A DNA stretch of 60,287 nt from positions 1 through 60,287 of IMG/VR virus record IMGVR_UViG_3300025132_000036. The stretch is one strand, 5' to 3'. Made by a program: the position numbers and the translations under genes. Positions 51,834 through 58,817 of this stretch are shown piece by piece. A model generated the notes under the pieces. That model searched no databases. It saw nothing but the letters and a program-made list of their open reading frames with translations, and was not told the DNA's origin. Positions within the stretch are counted from its first letter, which is position 1. The number at the start of each line of letters is the position of its first letter. This stretch comes from a virus.

Positions 51834-51958
51834 GCGTCCACCTCATCAGCACAGTCCTCGCACAGAGAGCGCGACCATCCGTCTGCTCCCTTGACCATGA
51901 TGTGAAGGTCTTCGTGGACCTGTTGGTTGCATCCGACGCAAAGGTAGTCTCGGCTCAT
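51830..51958 (-). CDS. Zinc-ribbon microprotein, 42 aa
   Basis: A 42-residue protein made almost only of a zinc ribbon: CVGC at 7-10 and CEDC at 33-36. GGAGGTGGACGC precedes the ATG, and it overlaps both neighbours by four bases. Its sister upstream has a similar size and layout, suggesting duplication. Confidence 0.65.
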   Translation of the reverse strand: MSRDYLCVGCNQQVHEDLHIMVKGADGWSRSLCEDCADEVDA

Positions 51959-52089
51959 GCGTCCACCTCCTCGCAAGCGGGGCAGAAGCCGCCACCGTAC
52001 GTGATATCCCTTCGGCAACCGTCACACACGAGAACGCTGATGGCGTCCACACCGTCGGGGGTCATGCCGACCGTCATCCACGTGCTCAT
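51955..52089 (-). CDS. Zinc-ribbon microprotein, 44 aa
   Basis: A 44-residue protein with CDGC at 22-25 and CPAC at 36-39, ending EEVDA, close to the DEVDA end of its downstream neighbour. GGAGGTGCTCGG precedes the ATG. Likely a diverged copy of the neighbour. Confidence 0.65.
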   Translation of the reverse strand: MSTWMTVGMTPDGVDAISVLVCDGCRRDITYGGGFCPACEEVDA

Positions 52090-52394
52090 CCGAGCACCTC
52101 CGCATGGAAGTCCGGGGTACGGACATGGAGGGAACGGAGGCCGGGGGCACCGTTGACGACCCAATCGCCGTCGTAGCGCGGGTCTGTGGGGTCATGCAGG
52201 CTCACATGGGCAACGAAGCCGATTTCGGTACGGTGTTGGGCCAAGTGAATGCTCGTCCACCTCTGCTCGATGGCTTCGCCATCCTTGACCACGTACCCTG
52301 CATCCACGAGGGCGGCGCACCATCCGGGCAAGTCATCGGCCGAGAAGTTCAGTTCGTCCGTGAAGGAGCGGGGTCGCATGGGTCCCTTGCTCAC
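52086..52394 (-). CDS. Unknown 102-aa protein, GTG start
   Basis: A 102-residue protein (LNFSADDLPGWCAALVDAGYVVKDGEAIEQRW...HLAQHRTEIGFVAHVSLHD) with helix-then-strand order. The GTG overlaps the upstream stop as GTGA. The same frame is open further upstream, but that part overlaps the promoter-proximal gene and is unlikely to be translated. Function unknown. Confidence 0.6.
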   Translation of the reverse strand: MSKGPMRPRSFTDELNFSADDLPGWCAALVDAGYVVKDGEAIEQRWTSIHLAQHRTEIGFVAHVSLHDPTDPRYDGDWVVNGAPGLRSLHVRTPDFHAEVLG

Positions 52395-52648
52395 TTGCGC
52401 ACCCCCACGAGGGTGAACGAGCCGCTCGCCATTGAGGGTGCGGTCCATCGGAGCACGGTGAACTTTGGGTCGGCTGAACTCACGAAGGAAGCCACGGAGT
52501 GGCGGCGCAAGTTCGTGACCACGGTCTTGTGGTTCCGGTGATGCGGATTCGGAGAATCCGAAATCCACGTCACGACTCGGGATGGAGTCTCGACAACGTG
52601 GAGGGCGGTCGGTGGGTTGGGGCGTGTTGGTTCTGCGGTTCGTCGCAT
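52391..52648 (-). CDS. Unknown 85-aa protein, leaderless start
   Basis: An 85-residue protein. The N-terminal half is Pro/Arg-rich, and the second half has strands (HSVASFVSSADPKFTVLRW). The ATG is chosen because the TTTATATC box is centred 26.5 bp upstream, predicting a leaderless mRNA; the neighbouring frame's ATG seven bases upstream would precede the transcription start. It is the first gene of the leftward accessory operon. Confidence 0.6.
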   Translation of the reverse strand: MRRTAEPTRPNPPTALHVVETPSRVVTWISDSPNPHHRNHKTVVTNLRRHSVASFVSSADPKFTVLRWTAPSMASGSFTLVGVRK

Positions 52649-52670
52649 GGTTCATCGGAGCAGCGGGAGG

Positions 52671-52678
52671 GATATAAA
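52671..52678 (-). promoter_or_regulatory. TATA promoter TTTATATC
   Basis: The minus-strand CAGGTTTATATCCC is centred 26.5 bp before the ATG at 52648. It would drive the leftward accessory operon. Confidence 0.7.
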
Positions 52679-53018
52679 CCTGTGGCCGTTGGGTCGGTTA
52701 TAAGGGGCAGGGTGGTGAACCGATAGGTTGCGCCGATGGAGAGGGCTATGTTGAGGTCGTCTATGGGCCGGTCGGTGCCGGGATGGCCGACGGGGCGGAG
52801 AAACGAGCCTCTCGCTATAAGCACGTACTCGCGTACGCGATTAGGGTAGTCCCCCGCACGAGCGTATGCCCTACCCATCCACAGGCAACGGCGACGATTT
52901 TCAGGCCGGGGTCTTTCCCTGAATTTGGGGCGAAATTCGGTTTGATACCCGTACGTGGTGGTGGAATGGCCCTCAGCCATTCCCGTACATGCGGCGCACA
53001 GGCGCGTACCCGCCTACA

Positions 53019-53042
53019 GGAATTGGTGGTCACACCAATTCC
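53019..53042. repeat. Perfect 10-bp inverted repeat
   Basis: Arms GGAATTGGTG and CACCAATTCC flank a 4-base loop. It is the strongest hairpin of the cluster in this non-coding region and has no T-run, so an operator, origin element or RNA structure is more likely than a terminator. Confidence 0.7.
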
Positions 53043-53133
53043 CCACTTTTCGGAAAACCGACCTCTCCTCAGATGGCCCCCGCGCAAAGTCTTCCTTAAG
53101 ACTGGCCGCAGAAAAAAAAGCGATACCCTCCAC

Positions 53134-53141
53134 TTGATATT
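53134..53141 (+). promoter_or_regulatory. Orphan plus-strand box TTGATATT
   Basis: One base different from the early-gene TTGATATA box, and placed after a diverged copy of the early control module. Transcription would start near 53164. No normal gene follows; only a 24-codon frame lacking a standard start lies at that point. A non-coding or decayed early transcript is possible. Confidence 0.4.
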
Positions 53142-53276
53142 TCGGAGTTGGGTGTGCTGTTTCATAAACTACGTGAAAAGCGGACAATCAGCGTCAATCT
53201 GCACAAATCCCCTGTATGGTCGCGCCAAGCGGCGTTAGGGTGCGTGATGCACCGGGAGCGCAGGGGGATTCACACC

Positions 53277-53315
53277 CTATCTGCACTTAGCGCAACGGCA
53301 GTTCTGCGGGCACAT
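53277..53315 (-). CDS. Possible 12-aa Cys-rich peptide
   Basis: A complete tiny frame, MCPQNCRCAKCR, with four cysteines at 2, 6, 8 and 11. Its ATG follows a perfect GGAGGTGA with a 4-base spacer. The preceding 20 or so bases are an exact repeat of the leader before the ribbon-helix-helix gene. Cysteine spacing would allow binding of one metal ion. The site could also be a leader peptide controlling expression. Strong ribosome site, but too short to prove. Confidence 0.45.
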   Translation of the reverse strand: MCPQNCRCAKCR

Positions 53316-53320
53316 CTTAT

Positions 53321-53400
53321 CACCTCCTGTGTGCTTGTGAATGCGGGGGACCCCCCGATGCCGCAGCACCGAGGGGTCCGGTCTCACCTGTCGTAATGCA
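53321..53400 (-). promoter_or_regulatory. Duplicated leader, copy 1, with hairpin
   Basis: From the upstream side it reads GGTGAGACC, a GC-rich hairpin (GGACCCC with GGGGGTCC), then a 21-base block ending in GGAGGTGA. The same order occurs before the next gene upstream (53642-53711). It looks like a reusable 5' leader or an intergenic processing unit. Confidence 0.5.
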
Positions 53401-53430
53401 GGCGTGTTGTGTTGGGGACGGACGGGTGGT

Positions 53431-53637
53431 TCACCACCGGGGCCACATCTCGTTGGCGCTCTTGAGCCAAAGGTGCGGTCCCTCTTGTCCGTCTGTGCCG
53501 ACGCCCATGAAGGCTTCAACGGCTGCGGTGACGATTTGACTTCGCTCAAAGCCATGCTTCGAGCAATAGTCGTCAATCATCATTCGCACCCAGTCGGGTA
53601 CTTCAATGGACACCGGGTCGGTTTCGTTGTTCGTTAT
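53431..53637 (-). CDS. Ribbon-helix-helix-like protein, possible ATA start
   Basis: A small DNA-binding protein. The pattern SIEVPDWVRMMIDDYCSKHGFERSQIVTAAVEAFMG is that of a ribbon-helix-helix repressor. A perfect GGAGGTGA lies upstream with a 4-base spacer and then ATA, in the same register where the duplicated leader downstream has ATG. This implies an ATA start and 68 residues. The first standard start, GTG at 53613, would give 60 residues but has no ribosome site. It may regulate this operon or the hairpin region downstream. Confidence 0.6.
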   Translation of the reverse strand: MTNNETDPVSIEVPDWVRMMIDDYCSKHGFERSQIVTAAVEAFMGVGTDGQEGPHLWLKSANEMWPRW

Positions 53638-53641
53638 GTTT

Positions 53642-53711
53642 TCACCTCCTGTGTGCTTGTGAGTAGGGGGCTGTTGTTGTCCCGGTCAGCCTCCGGGCGG
53701 TGGGTCTCACC
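53642..53711 (-). promoter_or_regulatory. Duplicated leader, copy 2
   Basis: The same GGTGAGACC start and 21-base end with GGAGGTGA as copy 1. The middle differs but again contains GC-rich pairing (CCGGAGGCTGACCGG). Two copies before consecutive genes point to segmental duplication of the leader. Confidence 0.5.
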
Positions 53712-53732
53712 GATTGGGCGCGGCGTGATGCC

Positions 53733-53759
53733 GCCTGTACCCTTGTTGGGGTACCTTGT
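53733..53759 (-). terminator. Hairpins after the 211-aa gene
   Basis: Perfect arms GTACCC/GGGTAC around CAACAA, next to a second hairpin GGCG/CGCC. They lie just downstream of the 211-residue gene stop. No T-run follows, so they may act in RNA processing or stability rather than termination. Confidence 0.4.
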
Positions 53760-53786
53760 TAGTACACGTCAGGGCGAATGCCTACC

Positions 53787-54422
53787 TCAGTAGGACACGG
53801 GCGCTTCAGGCCAGAAGTCCGTCAGGTCGAGCGAGTCCACCCGAAGATGGTACTGGTTCTCGGTCATCAGGGAATGGATGCCGCCAACCTGCTTCCAGTC
53901 GAACATCGGCTCGGGGATGCAGGCGTAGGCTTCGGCCATGATTTCCACGGTCCCGTCGGGCAGGGGCATGGGGTCATAGTGGGGGGAAGCCCACTCATCC
54001 ACACCGAACCAAACGGTTCCGGGTTGCACACGCACCGGGAGCCAGAGGCGACCGAAGTCCGCCATCTGTTCGGCTTTGAGCCGCGCGGCCTCCGTCAGGG
54101 CGTTGACGATGGGCTTTGGAAGCCACACCATTTCGGCGGTGTTGACGCCGAACGTCTTGCCTTCGGGATGGTTTGGCCGGTAGCGGTTGGGGTTCGCCGA
54201 GTCAAAGAGCCCAAAGGACTCGTTGCGGACGAACGCGAGCAACCGCTGGGTGCTCCACCATTCTTGGTGCGTCGTGGTCATGTCCGGCGCAAAATGGCCG
54301 GAACCGGTTGGTGGCGTCAGGAAGGACACCAACCACATGACGTGCAAGCGCACGTTTTCAATCAGTCCCACGCTTGCTGCGTGGGAAGCATTCACCTCGT
54401 TCTGTACAGTCTTCTCAGACAT
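53787..54422 (-). CDS. Unknown 211-aa protein
   Basis: A 211-residue protein. A helical N-terminus (SVGLIENVRLHVMWLVSFL) could be a membrane-associated helix. The rest is mixed, with WLPKPIVNALTEAARLKAEQMADFGRLWLPVRV and a Trp/Asp-rich end. It lies downstream of the amidoligase/amidotransferase gene in the same direction, separated by a strong hairpin. A shared pathway is possible but nothing in the sequence identifies an activity. Confidence 0.6.
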   Translation of the reverse strand: MSEKTVQNEVNASHAASVGLIENVRLHVMWLVSFLTPPTGSGHFAPDMTTTHQEWWSTQRLLAFVRNESFGLFDSANPNRYRPNHPEGKTFGVNTAEMVWLPKPIVNALTEAARLKAEQMADFGRLWLPVRVQPGTVWFGVDEWASPHYDPMPLPDGTVEIMAEAYACIPEPMFDWKQVGGIHSLMTENQYHLRVDSLDLTDFWPEAPVSY

Positions 54423-54555
54423 GTGGTGCTGCCTGCCCCCTGAAGGGCAGAACAGTCACCTGTTGAGAAGGGGTGGCCACAGGGATGGCCGATGCTCACC
54501 CTGAATCTGCCCTTGCGGGCTTACTCGGCTTCGTTGAGAGGCCGGAGACTTGGGG

Positions 54556-54592
54556 GGGCTACCCACCCCGGCATTCCGGGCGAGGGTGGGTA
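54556..54592 (-). terminator. Strong hairpin between two genes
   Basis: Perfect 10-bp arms GCTACCCACC and GGTGGGTAGC with a GC-rich inner stem, followed on the minus strand by a run of seven C. It lies between the 942-residue gene and the 211-residue gene and could attenuate transcription or protect mRNA ends. Confidence 0.55.
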
Positions 54593-54645
54593 GCGGTCTC
54601 GTCAGTCACAATGCTGACGTGTGTGCGTGTTGACGCTTACTCTGC

Positions 54646-57474
54646 TCAGCGGAGCCAACGCATGTCGCGGTAGTCGTCCGTCGCCCAGTTCCACTTCTCG
54701 GAGAAGAAGTCCTCGTCCAGAGACTGGTCGAGGTGGTCACGGGCGTGGCCGGCCGCAAGGTCTGCGTCTGCATCACGGTAGTCGCCCTTGGCGACCCACG
54801 ACCAATCAAGGTCTTGTTGGGACCAGATATCCACGTACAGGGAGCGGGGCAGTTCGTATTCCACAATGTGGTCCTCGTCCACCGCCGTTTGTCCCCGGTG
54901 CGTGTTTGCGTCGTAGCCGTCGTACCACTCGCCTTCATGGATGAAGGGAGGCCATCCGACGTAACCGAAGTCAGCCACACCTGCCTCGATGGCCGCGTCC
55001 TGCGCGGCAACTTGAAGCGCGTTGCGGTCAGCAACGGACACCTTGGGCGTCAGGTCAAGCGCACAGTTGTCCGCATTGCCGGAGGCTTTGCGGGGCTTGC
55101 TCCACGACCAACGGGTGTTTTGCCCGTAGGTGGTGGCGTAGGTGCGCCAGTCGTACGACGTGGCTGCGGTCTGGGCCGAGCCGGCAATGTCGCGGGAGGT
55201 AATCGCACCCGAAGGCGTGATTGTGTAGTGGCGACCAATGACGCATTCGTACACGGAAGCCAGTTCCTTGCCGAAGGCGTCTTCGAGGTGCGCGGTAGTG
55301 CTGCCGACCACAACAGGACCGGTGGTCTTGTCGCGGAGCCGACCGAACGAGAGTGGGTTGCCCCCGTTCGTCCAGAAGTGCAGGTGGTCAGGTTGGTCGC
55401 GGTCTGCCCAGATGAGGGACATGCTGCCCTTTGCGTACTTGACTACGGTTTCAATGCCGCCCACCTCGAGGGCTGCGGCCACCGCTTGAGAGTCAACATC
55501 GCCAGTTGGCTCGACCTTGATTCCTGCCCACACGTCTTCGTAGTTGTGAACGACGCCGTTGTGGACCAACACCACGCGCTCGTTGTGAGAGGCGTGGGGG
55601 TGCGCGTTTTCGGGCGTGTTTGCACCGTGCGTTGCGTACCGCGTGTGGACCATGGACCAGTTGATGTTCGTCTGCCCGAGTTGCTTGACCGTCTTGGCGG
55701 TGTACTTCTCGAGCGACTCGGCATGTGCAGCGACGCGCCATGTACGCAGGCCGTCCTTGCTGCGGATAGCCCACCCGGCTGCTTGTCCACCCCGCGAGGC
55801 GAGGAGGGTGTGCAACTTGGCGAGCCACTTGCCCTTGACGAACTTGCGGTTGTTTGCACGGTGGATGGCTCCAATGCCGCAGCCCACAATCAGGGCAGCG
55901 GCGGCAACCCATGAGCCGAAGCCCATGAGAAGGGACAAGAGTCCGAGCGCCGTGGCGTCCAACGAAAACTGGGACCACGAGAGGTGGTCGTCTGGGTCTT
56001 GGCCTGCGGCCTCCGCACAGCGCGTACAACCGCCTCGGAAGTACACAACGCTGAGTTCCGTATCTTGAGGGGTGAGTTCAAGGGTACAACCGAACTGCTC
56101 GTGCATGTATTCCTGAACACCCAAGGTGGCCAGTTCAGACCCGCAATCGTCGCATTGGATGTAGGGGTGCGCTTCGTACAGGGCATTGCGTCGTTCCACC
56201 GACAGTTGGTCGAGGTAGTACATGCGGCCGGGCACCCACAGGGAGTCCCCACCGCTCATCAGGCCCTGCAACGTCGCCGTGTTTGCGGTAGCGAGGGTTG
56301 GGTCTGTGTCCATCCATGGCCACTCGGGCTCAGGACCCTCATTCGCAAGGTGACGTGCGCGTGCTTCCCAGAACTGCATCTCCGGGTCATCCTCGGACAG
56401 ACCGAGGTAGTCCCGAATAGCAGCGATGCTGCTGAAGTAGGAGTCGCGTGTCTGAACGCTGCGGCGTTTCTTGGTCACATGACCGGCCGCCCAGTCCCAC
56501 CACGCATCTTCATCCATGGAACGCTGCACCATCAGGTAGCACAGTCGAATCCATGCGTACATCTTGTTCGAGTTCACGGTGCCTTGGTGGAGTCGGAACT
56601 CCACGGTGCCGTAACTTTCGAGGCAGGTCAGACGGACAGGCAGGTACCGGTCAGTACCGATGACCCGCCAAATGTCGCTGTACACGGCGCTCTTGACGTT
56701 GGGGTTCATCTCTGAGAGCGGCTTGTCCTTGGACCATCCGAACAGAGACTTCATGCCCCGTGGGTTGCTGTTGTCGAGCGCCTTTGCGACCTTCACCGTC
56801 TTGCTCGTCGGGCTGTAGTGGGTGTCGGGTCCTGCGGCACTCTTGATATCCCGTAGGTTCCGAGCGCCGGAGTAACTGTTGATGCCCGTCTTGGTGCGAC
56901 GGCTTGGGCTGACGATTGACTCGAAAGCACCAAACAAAATGTAGTACGCAATCGCAGTACGCATTCCCACACCCTTTGCCTGCTCGAAGGACACGGGGCC
57001 GTTGTTGTTGTTGTCGAAAGACCCGTTGTGGTCACGCAGCCCGATGTGGACGTGCATGCCGCACGAGGTATCAACCCCGAGCACTCCTGAAGCAGAGCGA
57101 CCAATGGCCCGCACGTAGTTTCGGATTCGTCCCCAACCGTGAAGCGGGGGAGACACGATTTCCGCGCTGCCGTACGACCCGCCGTTGAGCGAGGAGTCGG
57201 TGACGATTTTGGTATTCGTCATGGTACGATGTGAGTACCCCTCGTCTTGTGCGTGGACGTAGCCGTCGCTCGTCATGCGCAGGTACTGCGCAAGGGTGAC
57301 GTTGTTGAACTCAGCGGCCCGCTTGCGGACCTCCAGTTCCAACCCCGCTCGAGCGACCATTCGGTCGTGGTGCTTGGTTCCAATCCAAGCGACGCCAACT
57401 GCTGCCGTGAGCACAAAGGCCCAGAGCATGGGAAGCAGAGTAAGCGCCATGTTAATGTCTGTGGTTGCAGACAT
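54646..57474 (-). CDS. Membrane amidoligase / class II glutamine amidotransferase fusion
   Basis: A 942-residue protein. After a membrane helix (about 12-32) comes an amidoligase_2-type COOH-NH2 ligase: GLELEVR (44-50), AEIVSPPL (104-111), SCGMHVHIG (137-145) and VEFRLHQGT (291-299). A possible zinc site follows (CDDC 441-444, CTRC 483-486), then a second membrane helix (about 508-530). The rest is an Ntn-type glutaminase: CGIGA with Cys532 as predicted nucleophile, RGGQAAG (561-567), HTRYATHG (610-617), ENAHPH (622-627), VHNGVVHNY (637-645). The glutaminase would release ammonia from glutamine for amide formation on an unknown carboxylate. The nucleophile of this class must be N-terminal, so cleavage before Cys532 is implied. 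GGAGGG precedes the ATG. Confidence 0.85.
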   Translation of the reverse strand: MSATTDINMALTLLPMLWAFVLTAAVGVAWIGTKHHDRMVARAGLELEVRKRAAEFNNVTLAQYLRMTSDGYVHAQDEGYSHRTMTNTKIVTDSSLNGGSYGSAEIVSPPLHGWGRIRNYVRAIGRSASGVLGVDTSCGMHVHIGLRDHNGSFDNNNNGPVSFEQAKGVGMRTAIAYYILFGAFESIVSPSRRTKTGINSYSGARNLRDIKSAAGPDTHYSPTSKTVKVAKALDNSNPRGMKSLFGWSKDKPLSEMNPNVKSAVYSDIWRVIGTDRYLPVRLTCLESYGTVEFRLHQGTVNSNKMYAWIRLCYLMVQRSMDEDAWWDWAAGHVTKKRRSVQTRDSYFSSIAAIRDYLGLSEDDPEMQFWEARARHLANEGPEPEWPWMDTDPTLATANTATLQGLMSGGDSLWVPGRMYYLDQLSVERRNALYEAHPYIQCDDCGSELATLGVQEYMHEQFGCTLELTPQDTELSVVYFRGGCTRCAEAAGQDPDDHLSWSQFSLDATALGLLSLLMGFGSWVAAAALIVGCGIGAIHRANNRKFVKGKWLAKLHTLLASRGGQAAGWAIRSKDGLRTWRVAAHAESLEKYTAKTVKQLGQTNINWSMVHTRYATHGANTPENAHPHASHNERVVLVHNGVVHNYEDVWAGIKVEPTGDVDSQAVAAALEVGGIETVVKYAKGSMSLIWADRDQPDHLHFWTNGGNPLSFGRLRDKTTGPVVVGSTTAHLEDAFGKELASVYECVIGRHYTITPSGAITSRDIAGSAQTAATSYDWRTYATTYGQNTRWSWSKPRKASGNADNCALDLTPKVSVADRNALQVAAQDAAIEAGVADFGYVGWPPFIHEGEWYDGYDANTHRGQTAVDEDHIVEYELPRSLYVDIWSQQDLDWSWVAKGDYRDADADLAAGHARDHLDQSLDEDFFSEKWNWATDDYRDMRWLR

Positions 57475-57754
57475 GTAGCATCCCTCCTTGGGAACCCGAG
57501 ATGGGCCGTAGCCGTTGGGTCGCGTTGCGTTATCTCGGATGGTCGCGCAACGAAGGACGTATGGTAGGTATCTGTATTACTGCCTGACGACGTGCGTACG
57601 TGCCTTAGTACGCCATGGACCGTATCTGTATCAACGGTCACTCTGTCGGGGCCGAAGCCGGGACAGTCGGGGGAGAGGTCTGACGGGCAGTTCTGGCTGC
57701 ACGTCCTCCCGAGCGAGTCTGCTTACATGTCTTCGCTTGCGCGGTGCCTCCGGT

Positions 57755-57884
57755 GTTTGTTTGGACCAATGCCGTAAATCTGTGGAGGCTGATTCTGTGC
57801 CGAGGACCTTATCCCTCGTTTGTCTGACTCGCTCTCTTGTCGTCAGGCGTCATGTACCCACTTGAGTGCGGTTTGTTTGGACCA
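57755..57884. repeat. Direct 14-bp repeat pair, 116 bp apart
   Basis: GTTTGTTTGGACCA occurs at 57755-57768 and 57871-57884, each followed within about 30 bases by one or two TCTGT motifs. A weaker relative (TCTGTTGGGACC) lies at 57976. They look like iterons or protein-binding sites. Confidence 0.55.
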
Positions 57885-58171
57885 TCTGTTTGCCGTAGCA
57901 TCCAGTACGTCTGTGAGTAGGTGGGCTCCGGTATCTGTTGAAACCATCATCGCCCGTACAGGGGGGTGCCGCCGGTCTGTTGGGACCGGCGAACATGACG
58001 CTGATTTTCTGAGGTGGGAGTCTTCATTGCTCGATGCTCTTACGTCATCTTTTACGCTCTGTTTGCACAGTTCGCGTACCTCCATGCTCCCGTCGGTCCT
58101 GCTTGCACCGCAGCCTGCTCGTTCACACAGGGGTATCTGGCTCGGACTCTTGTCCACCTCAGTTTAGCCAC

Positions 58172-58179
58172 TATATCAT
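58172..58179 (-). promoter_or_regulatory. Orphan TATA-like box, minus strand
   Basis: The minus-strand GATGATATAGTGG resembles the TTGATATA promoters. Transcription would start near 58149 and run through the TCTGT-rich desert toward the 942-residue gene. It could provide a long leader or a non-coding RNA. Confidence 0.4.
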
Positions 58180-58405
58180 CCGGCACCCTTGGGTCCTGCT
58201 GCGTCCGTGCAAGTGGACCACAACACCACAAGGGTGCGTGTTTGCCTCAGAAGGGTGCCGTCAAAGCGGCTTGTTAGGATGCGATGGGGACCAGTCCGAA
58301 GGACCAACCCCCACCCCGTCGCCGGGTCGTGTAACCGTCCACACAACCACGCCGCCGGTGAGGGGTCGTCGCTGCTCGGGTATGATAGGCCATCCGAGGG
58401 GTCCC

Positions 58406-58412
58406 ATATAAA
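58406..58412 (-). promoter_or_regulatory. Orphan GGGTTTATAT box, minus strand
   Basis: The same GGGTTTATAT core as the promoters at 46407 and 49773, but no gene with a ribosome site follows. It may drive a non-coding RNA or be a remnant. Confidence 0.4.
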
Positions 58413-58689
58413 CCCATGCAATTGGGAAAACGTGGTACTGCGAGCAAGATCTCCCAAAAACGGCCGTTTCGGAGGGGCCGCCGGTCGGGGCCGGAGAGGG
58501 GCCGCCGGGAGGGTCGTCAACGGTGGGTTCAAGAGGGGGGCCGTGGTGGGGTGACCATGGGCCGACGGCACCCGTTCGGAGCGACGGAGGGAGGGCATGA
58601 GTTCCCCTCCTGAGAGGCCCTCTCTCCTCTCCTCAGATGGTGGGTCGTCGTGTTTCCCTAAGACTAATATAACCTCTCTCCCACGGAAT

Positions 58690-58706
58690 AATCTCTCTCC
58701 CATATG
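58690..58706. repeat. 17-bp pyrimidine-rich repeat, copy 1
   Basis: The 17-mer AATCTCTCTCCCATATG is identical to one at 59383-59399. Each copy lies 80-100 bp before a TTGATATA early promoter, as part of the repeated control module. Confidence 0.75.
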
Positions 58707-58788
58707 TACACACCACACAGACCACACCACACGGGGCGCAGGGTACCACAGGAGGGCCACAGGAGGGCCGAAACGACCGAAGCGCGGG

Positions 58789-58796
58789 TTGATATA
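58789..58796 (+). promoter_or_regulatory. Early promoter TTGATATA
   Basis: In the context GGGTTGATATAG, centred 26 bp before the ATG at 58818. Transcription and translation starts therefore coincide, although GGGAGGGG lies between box and ATG. Confidence 0.75.
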
Positions 58797-58817
58797 GCCC
58801 AACGTGGTGGGAGGGGC

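Larger units (their letters stand above)
52649..53276. other. Non-coding control region with clustered inverted repeats
   Basis: I see no convincing gene in these 628 bp. The region holds several short perfect inverted repeats: GAATTT/AAATTC near 52921-52938, GGAATGGC/GCCATTCC near 52963-52983, and GGAATTGGTG/CACCAATTCC at 53019-53042. It also holds AGTCTT/AAGACT at 53088-53103 and a run of eight A. A fourth, diverged copy of the early control module (CTCCTCAGATGG...AAGACT) is included. It separates two leftward units and could be an origin, a packaging site or a structured RNA. Confidence 0.55.
57475..58817. other. 1.3-kb gene desert with repeated TCTGT motifs
   Basis: I see no convincing gene. 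Between 57571 and 58062 the plus strand carries TCTGT ten times, far above chance for that length. The 14-mer GTTTGTTTGGACCA recurs at 57755 and 57871, and GTATCTGT three times. Two orphan minus-strand TATA boxes lie near 58175 and 58409. Past 58.4 kb it turns into GC-rich hairpins, then the first early control module. An origin of replication, a packaging site or a long non-coding RNA are all possible. Confidence 0.5.

Noticed and set aside
52395-52655. Longer form of the 102-aa gene starting at ATG 52655
   Set aside because: The promoter at 52671-52678 places transcription start at 52648, after that ATG. The overlapping 85-residue frame starting at 52648 fits the leaderless rule, and the 102-aa gene has its own GTGA-coupled start.
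52815-53165. Minus-strand frame of 116 codons in the hairpin region
   Set aside because: It runs through several perfect inverted repeats and an A/T run, has no ribosome site, and its translation is Arg/Pro-rich without structure.
52649-53276. tRNA gene
   Set aside because: Hairpins are present, but no cloverleaf with a GGTTCGA-type T loop and acceptor pairing could be found here or elsewhere in the window.
57571-58062. Possible CRISPR array in the TCTGT-rich region
   Set aside because: The repeats are only 5-14 bases, unevenly spaced and not identical over CRISPR-like lengths. No cas1 or cas2 gene is present, and the Cas4-like nuclease fits viral recombination.
57843-58157. Minus-strand frame of 104 codons downstream of the box at 58172
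   Set aside because: The GTG start lies before the predicted transcription start, no ribosome site is present, and composition is not protein-like. Left as non-coding.
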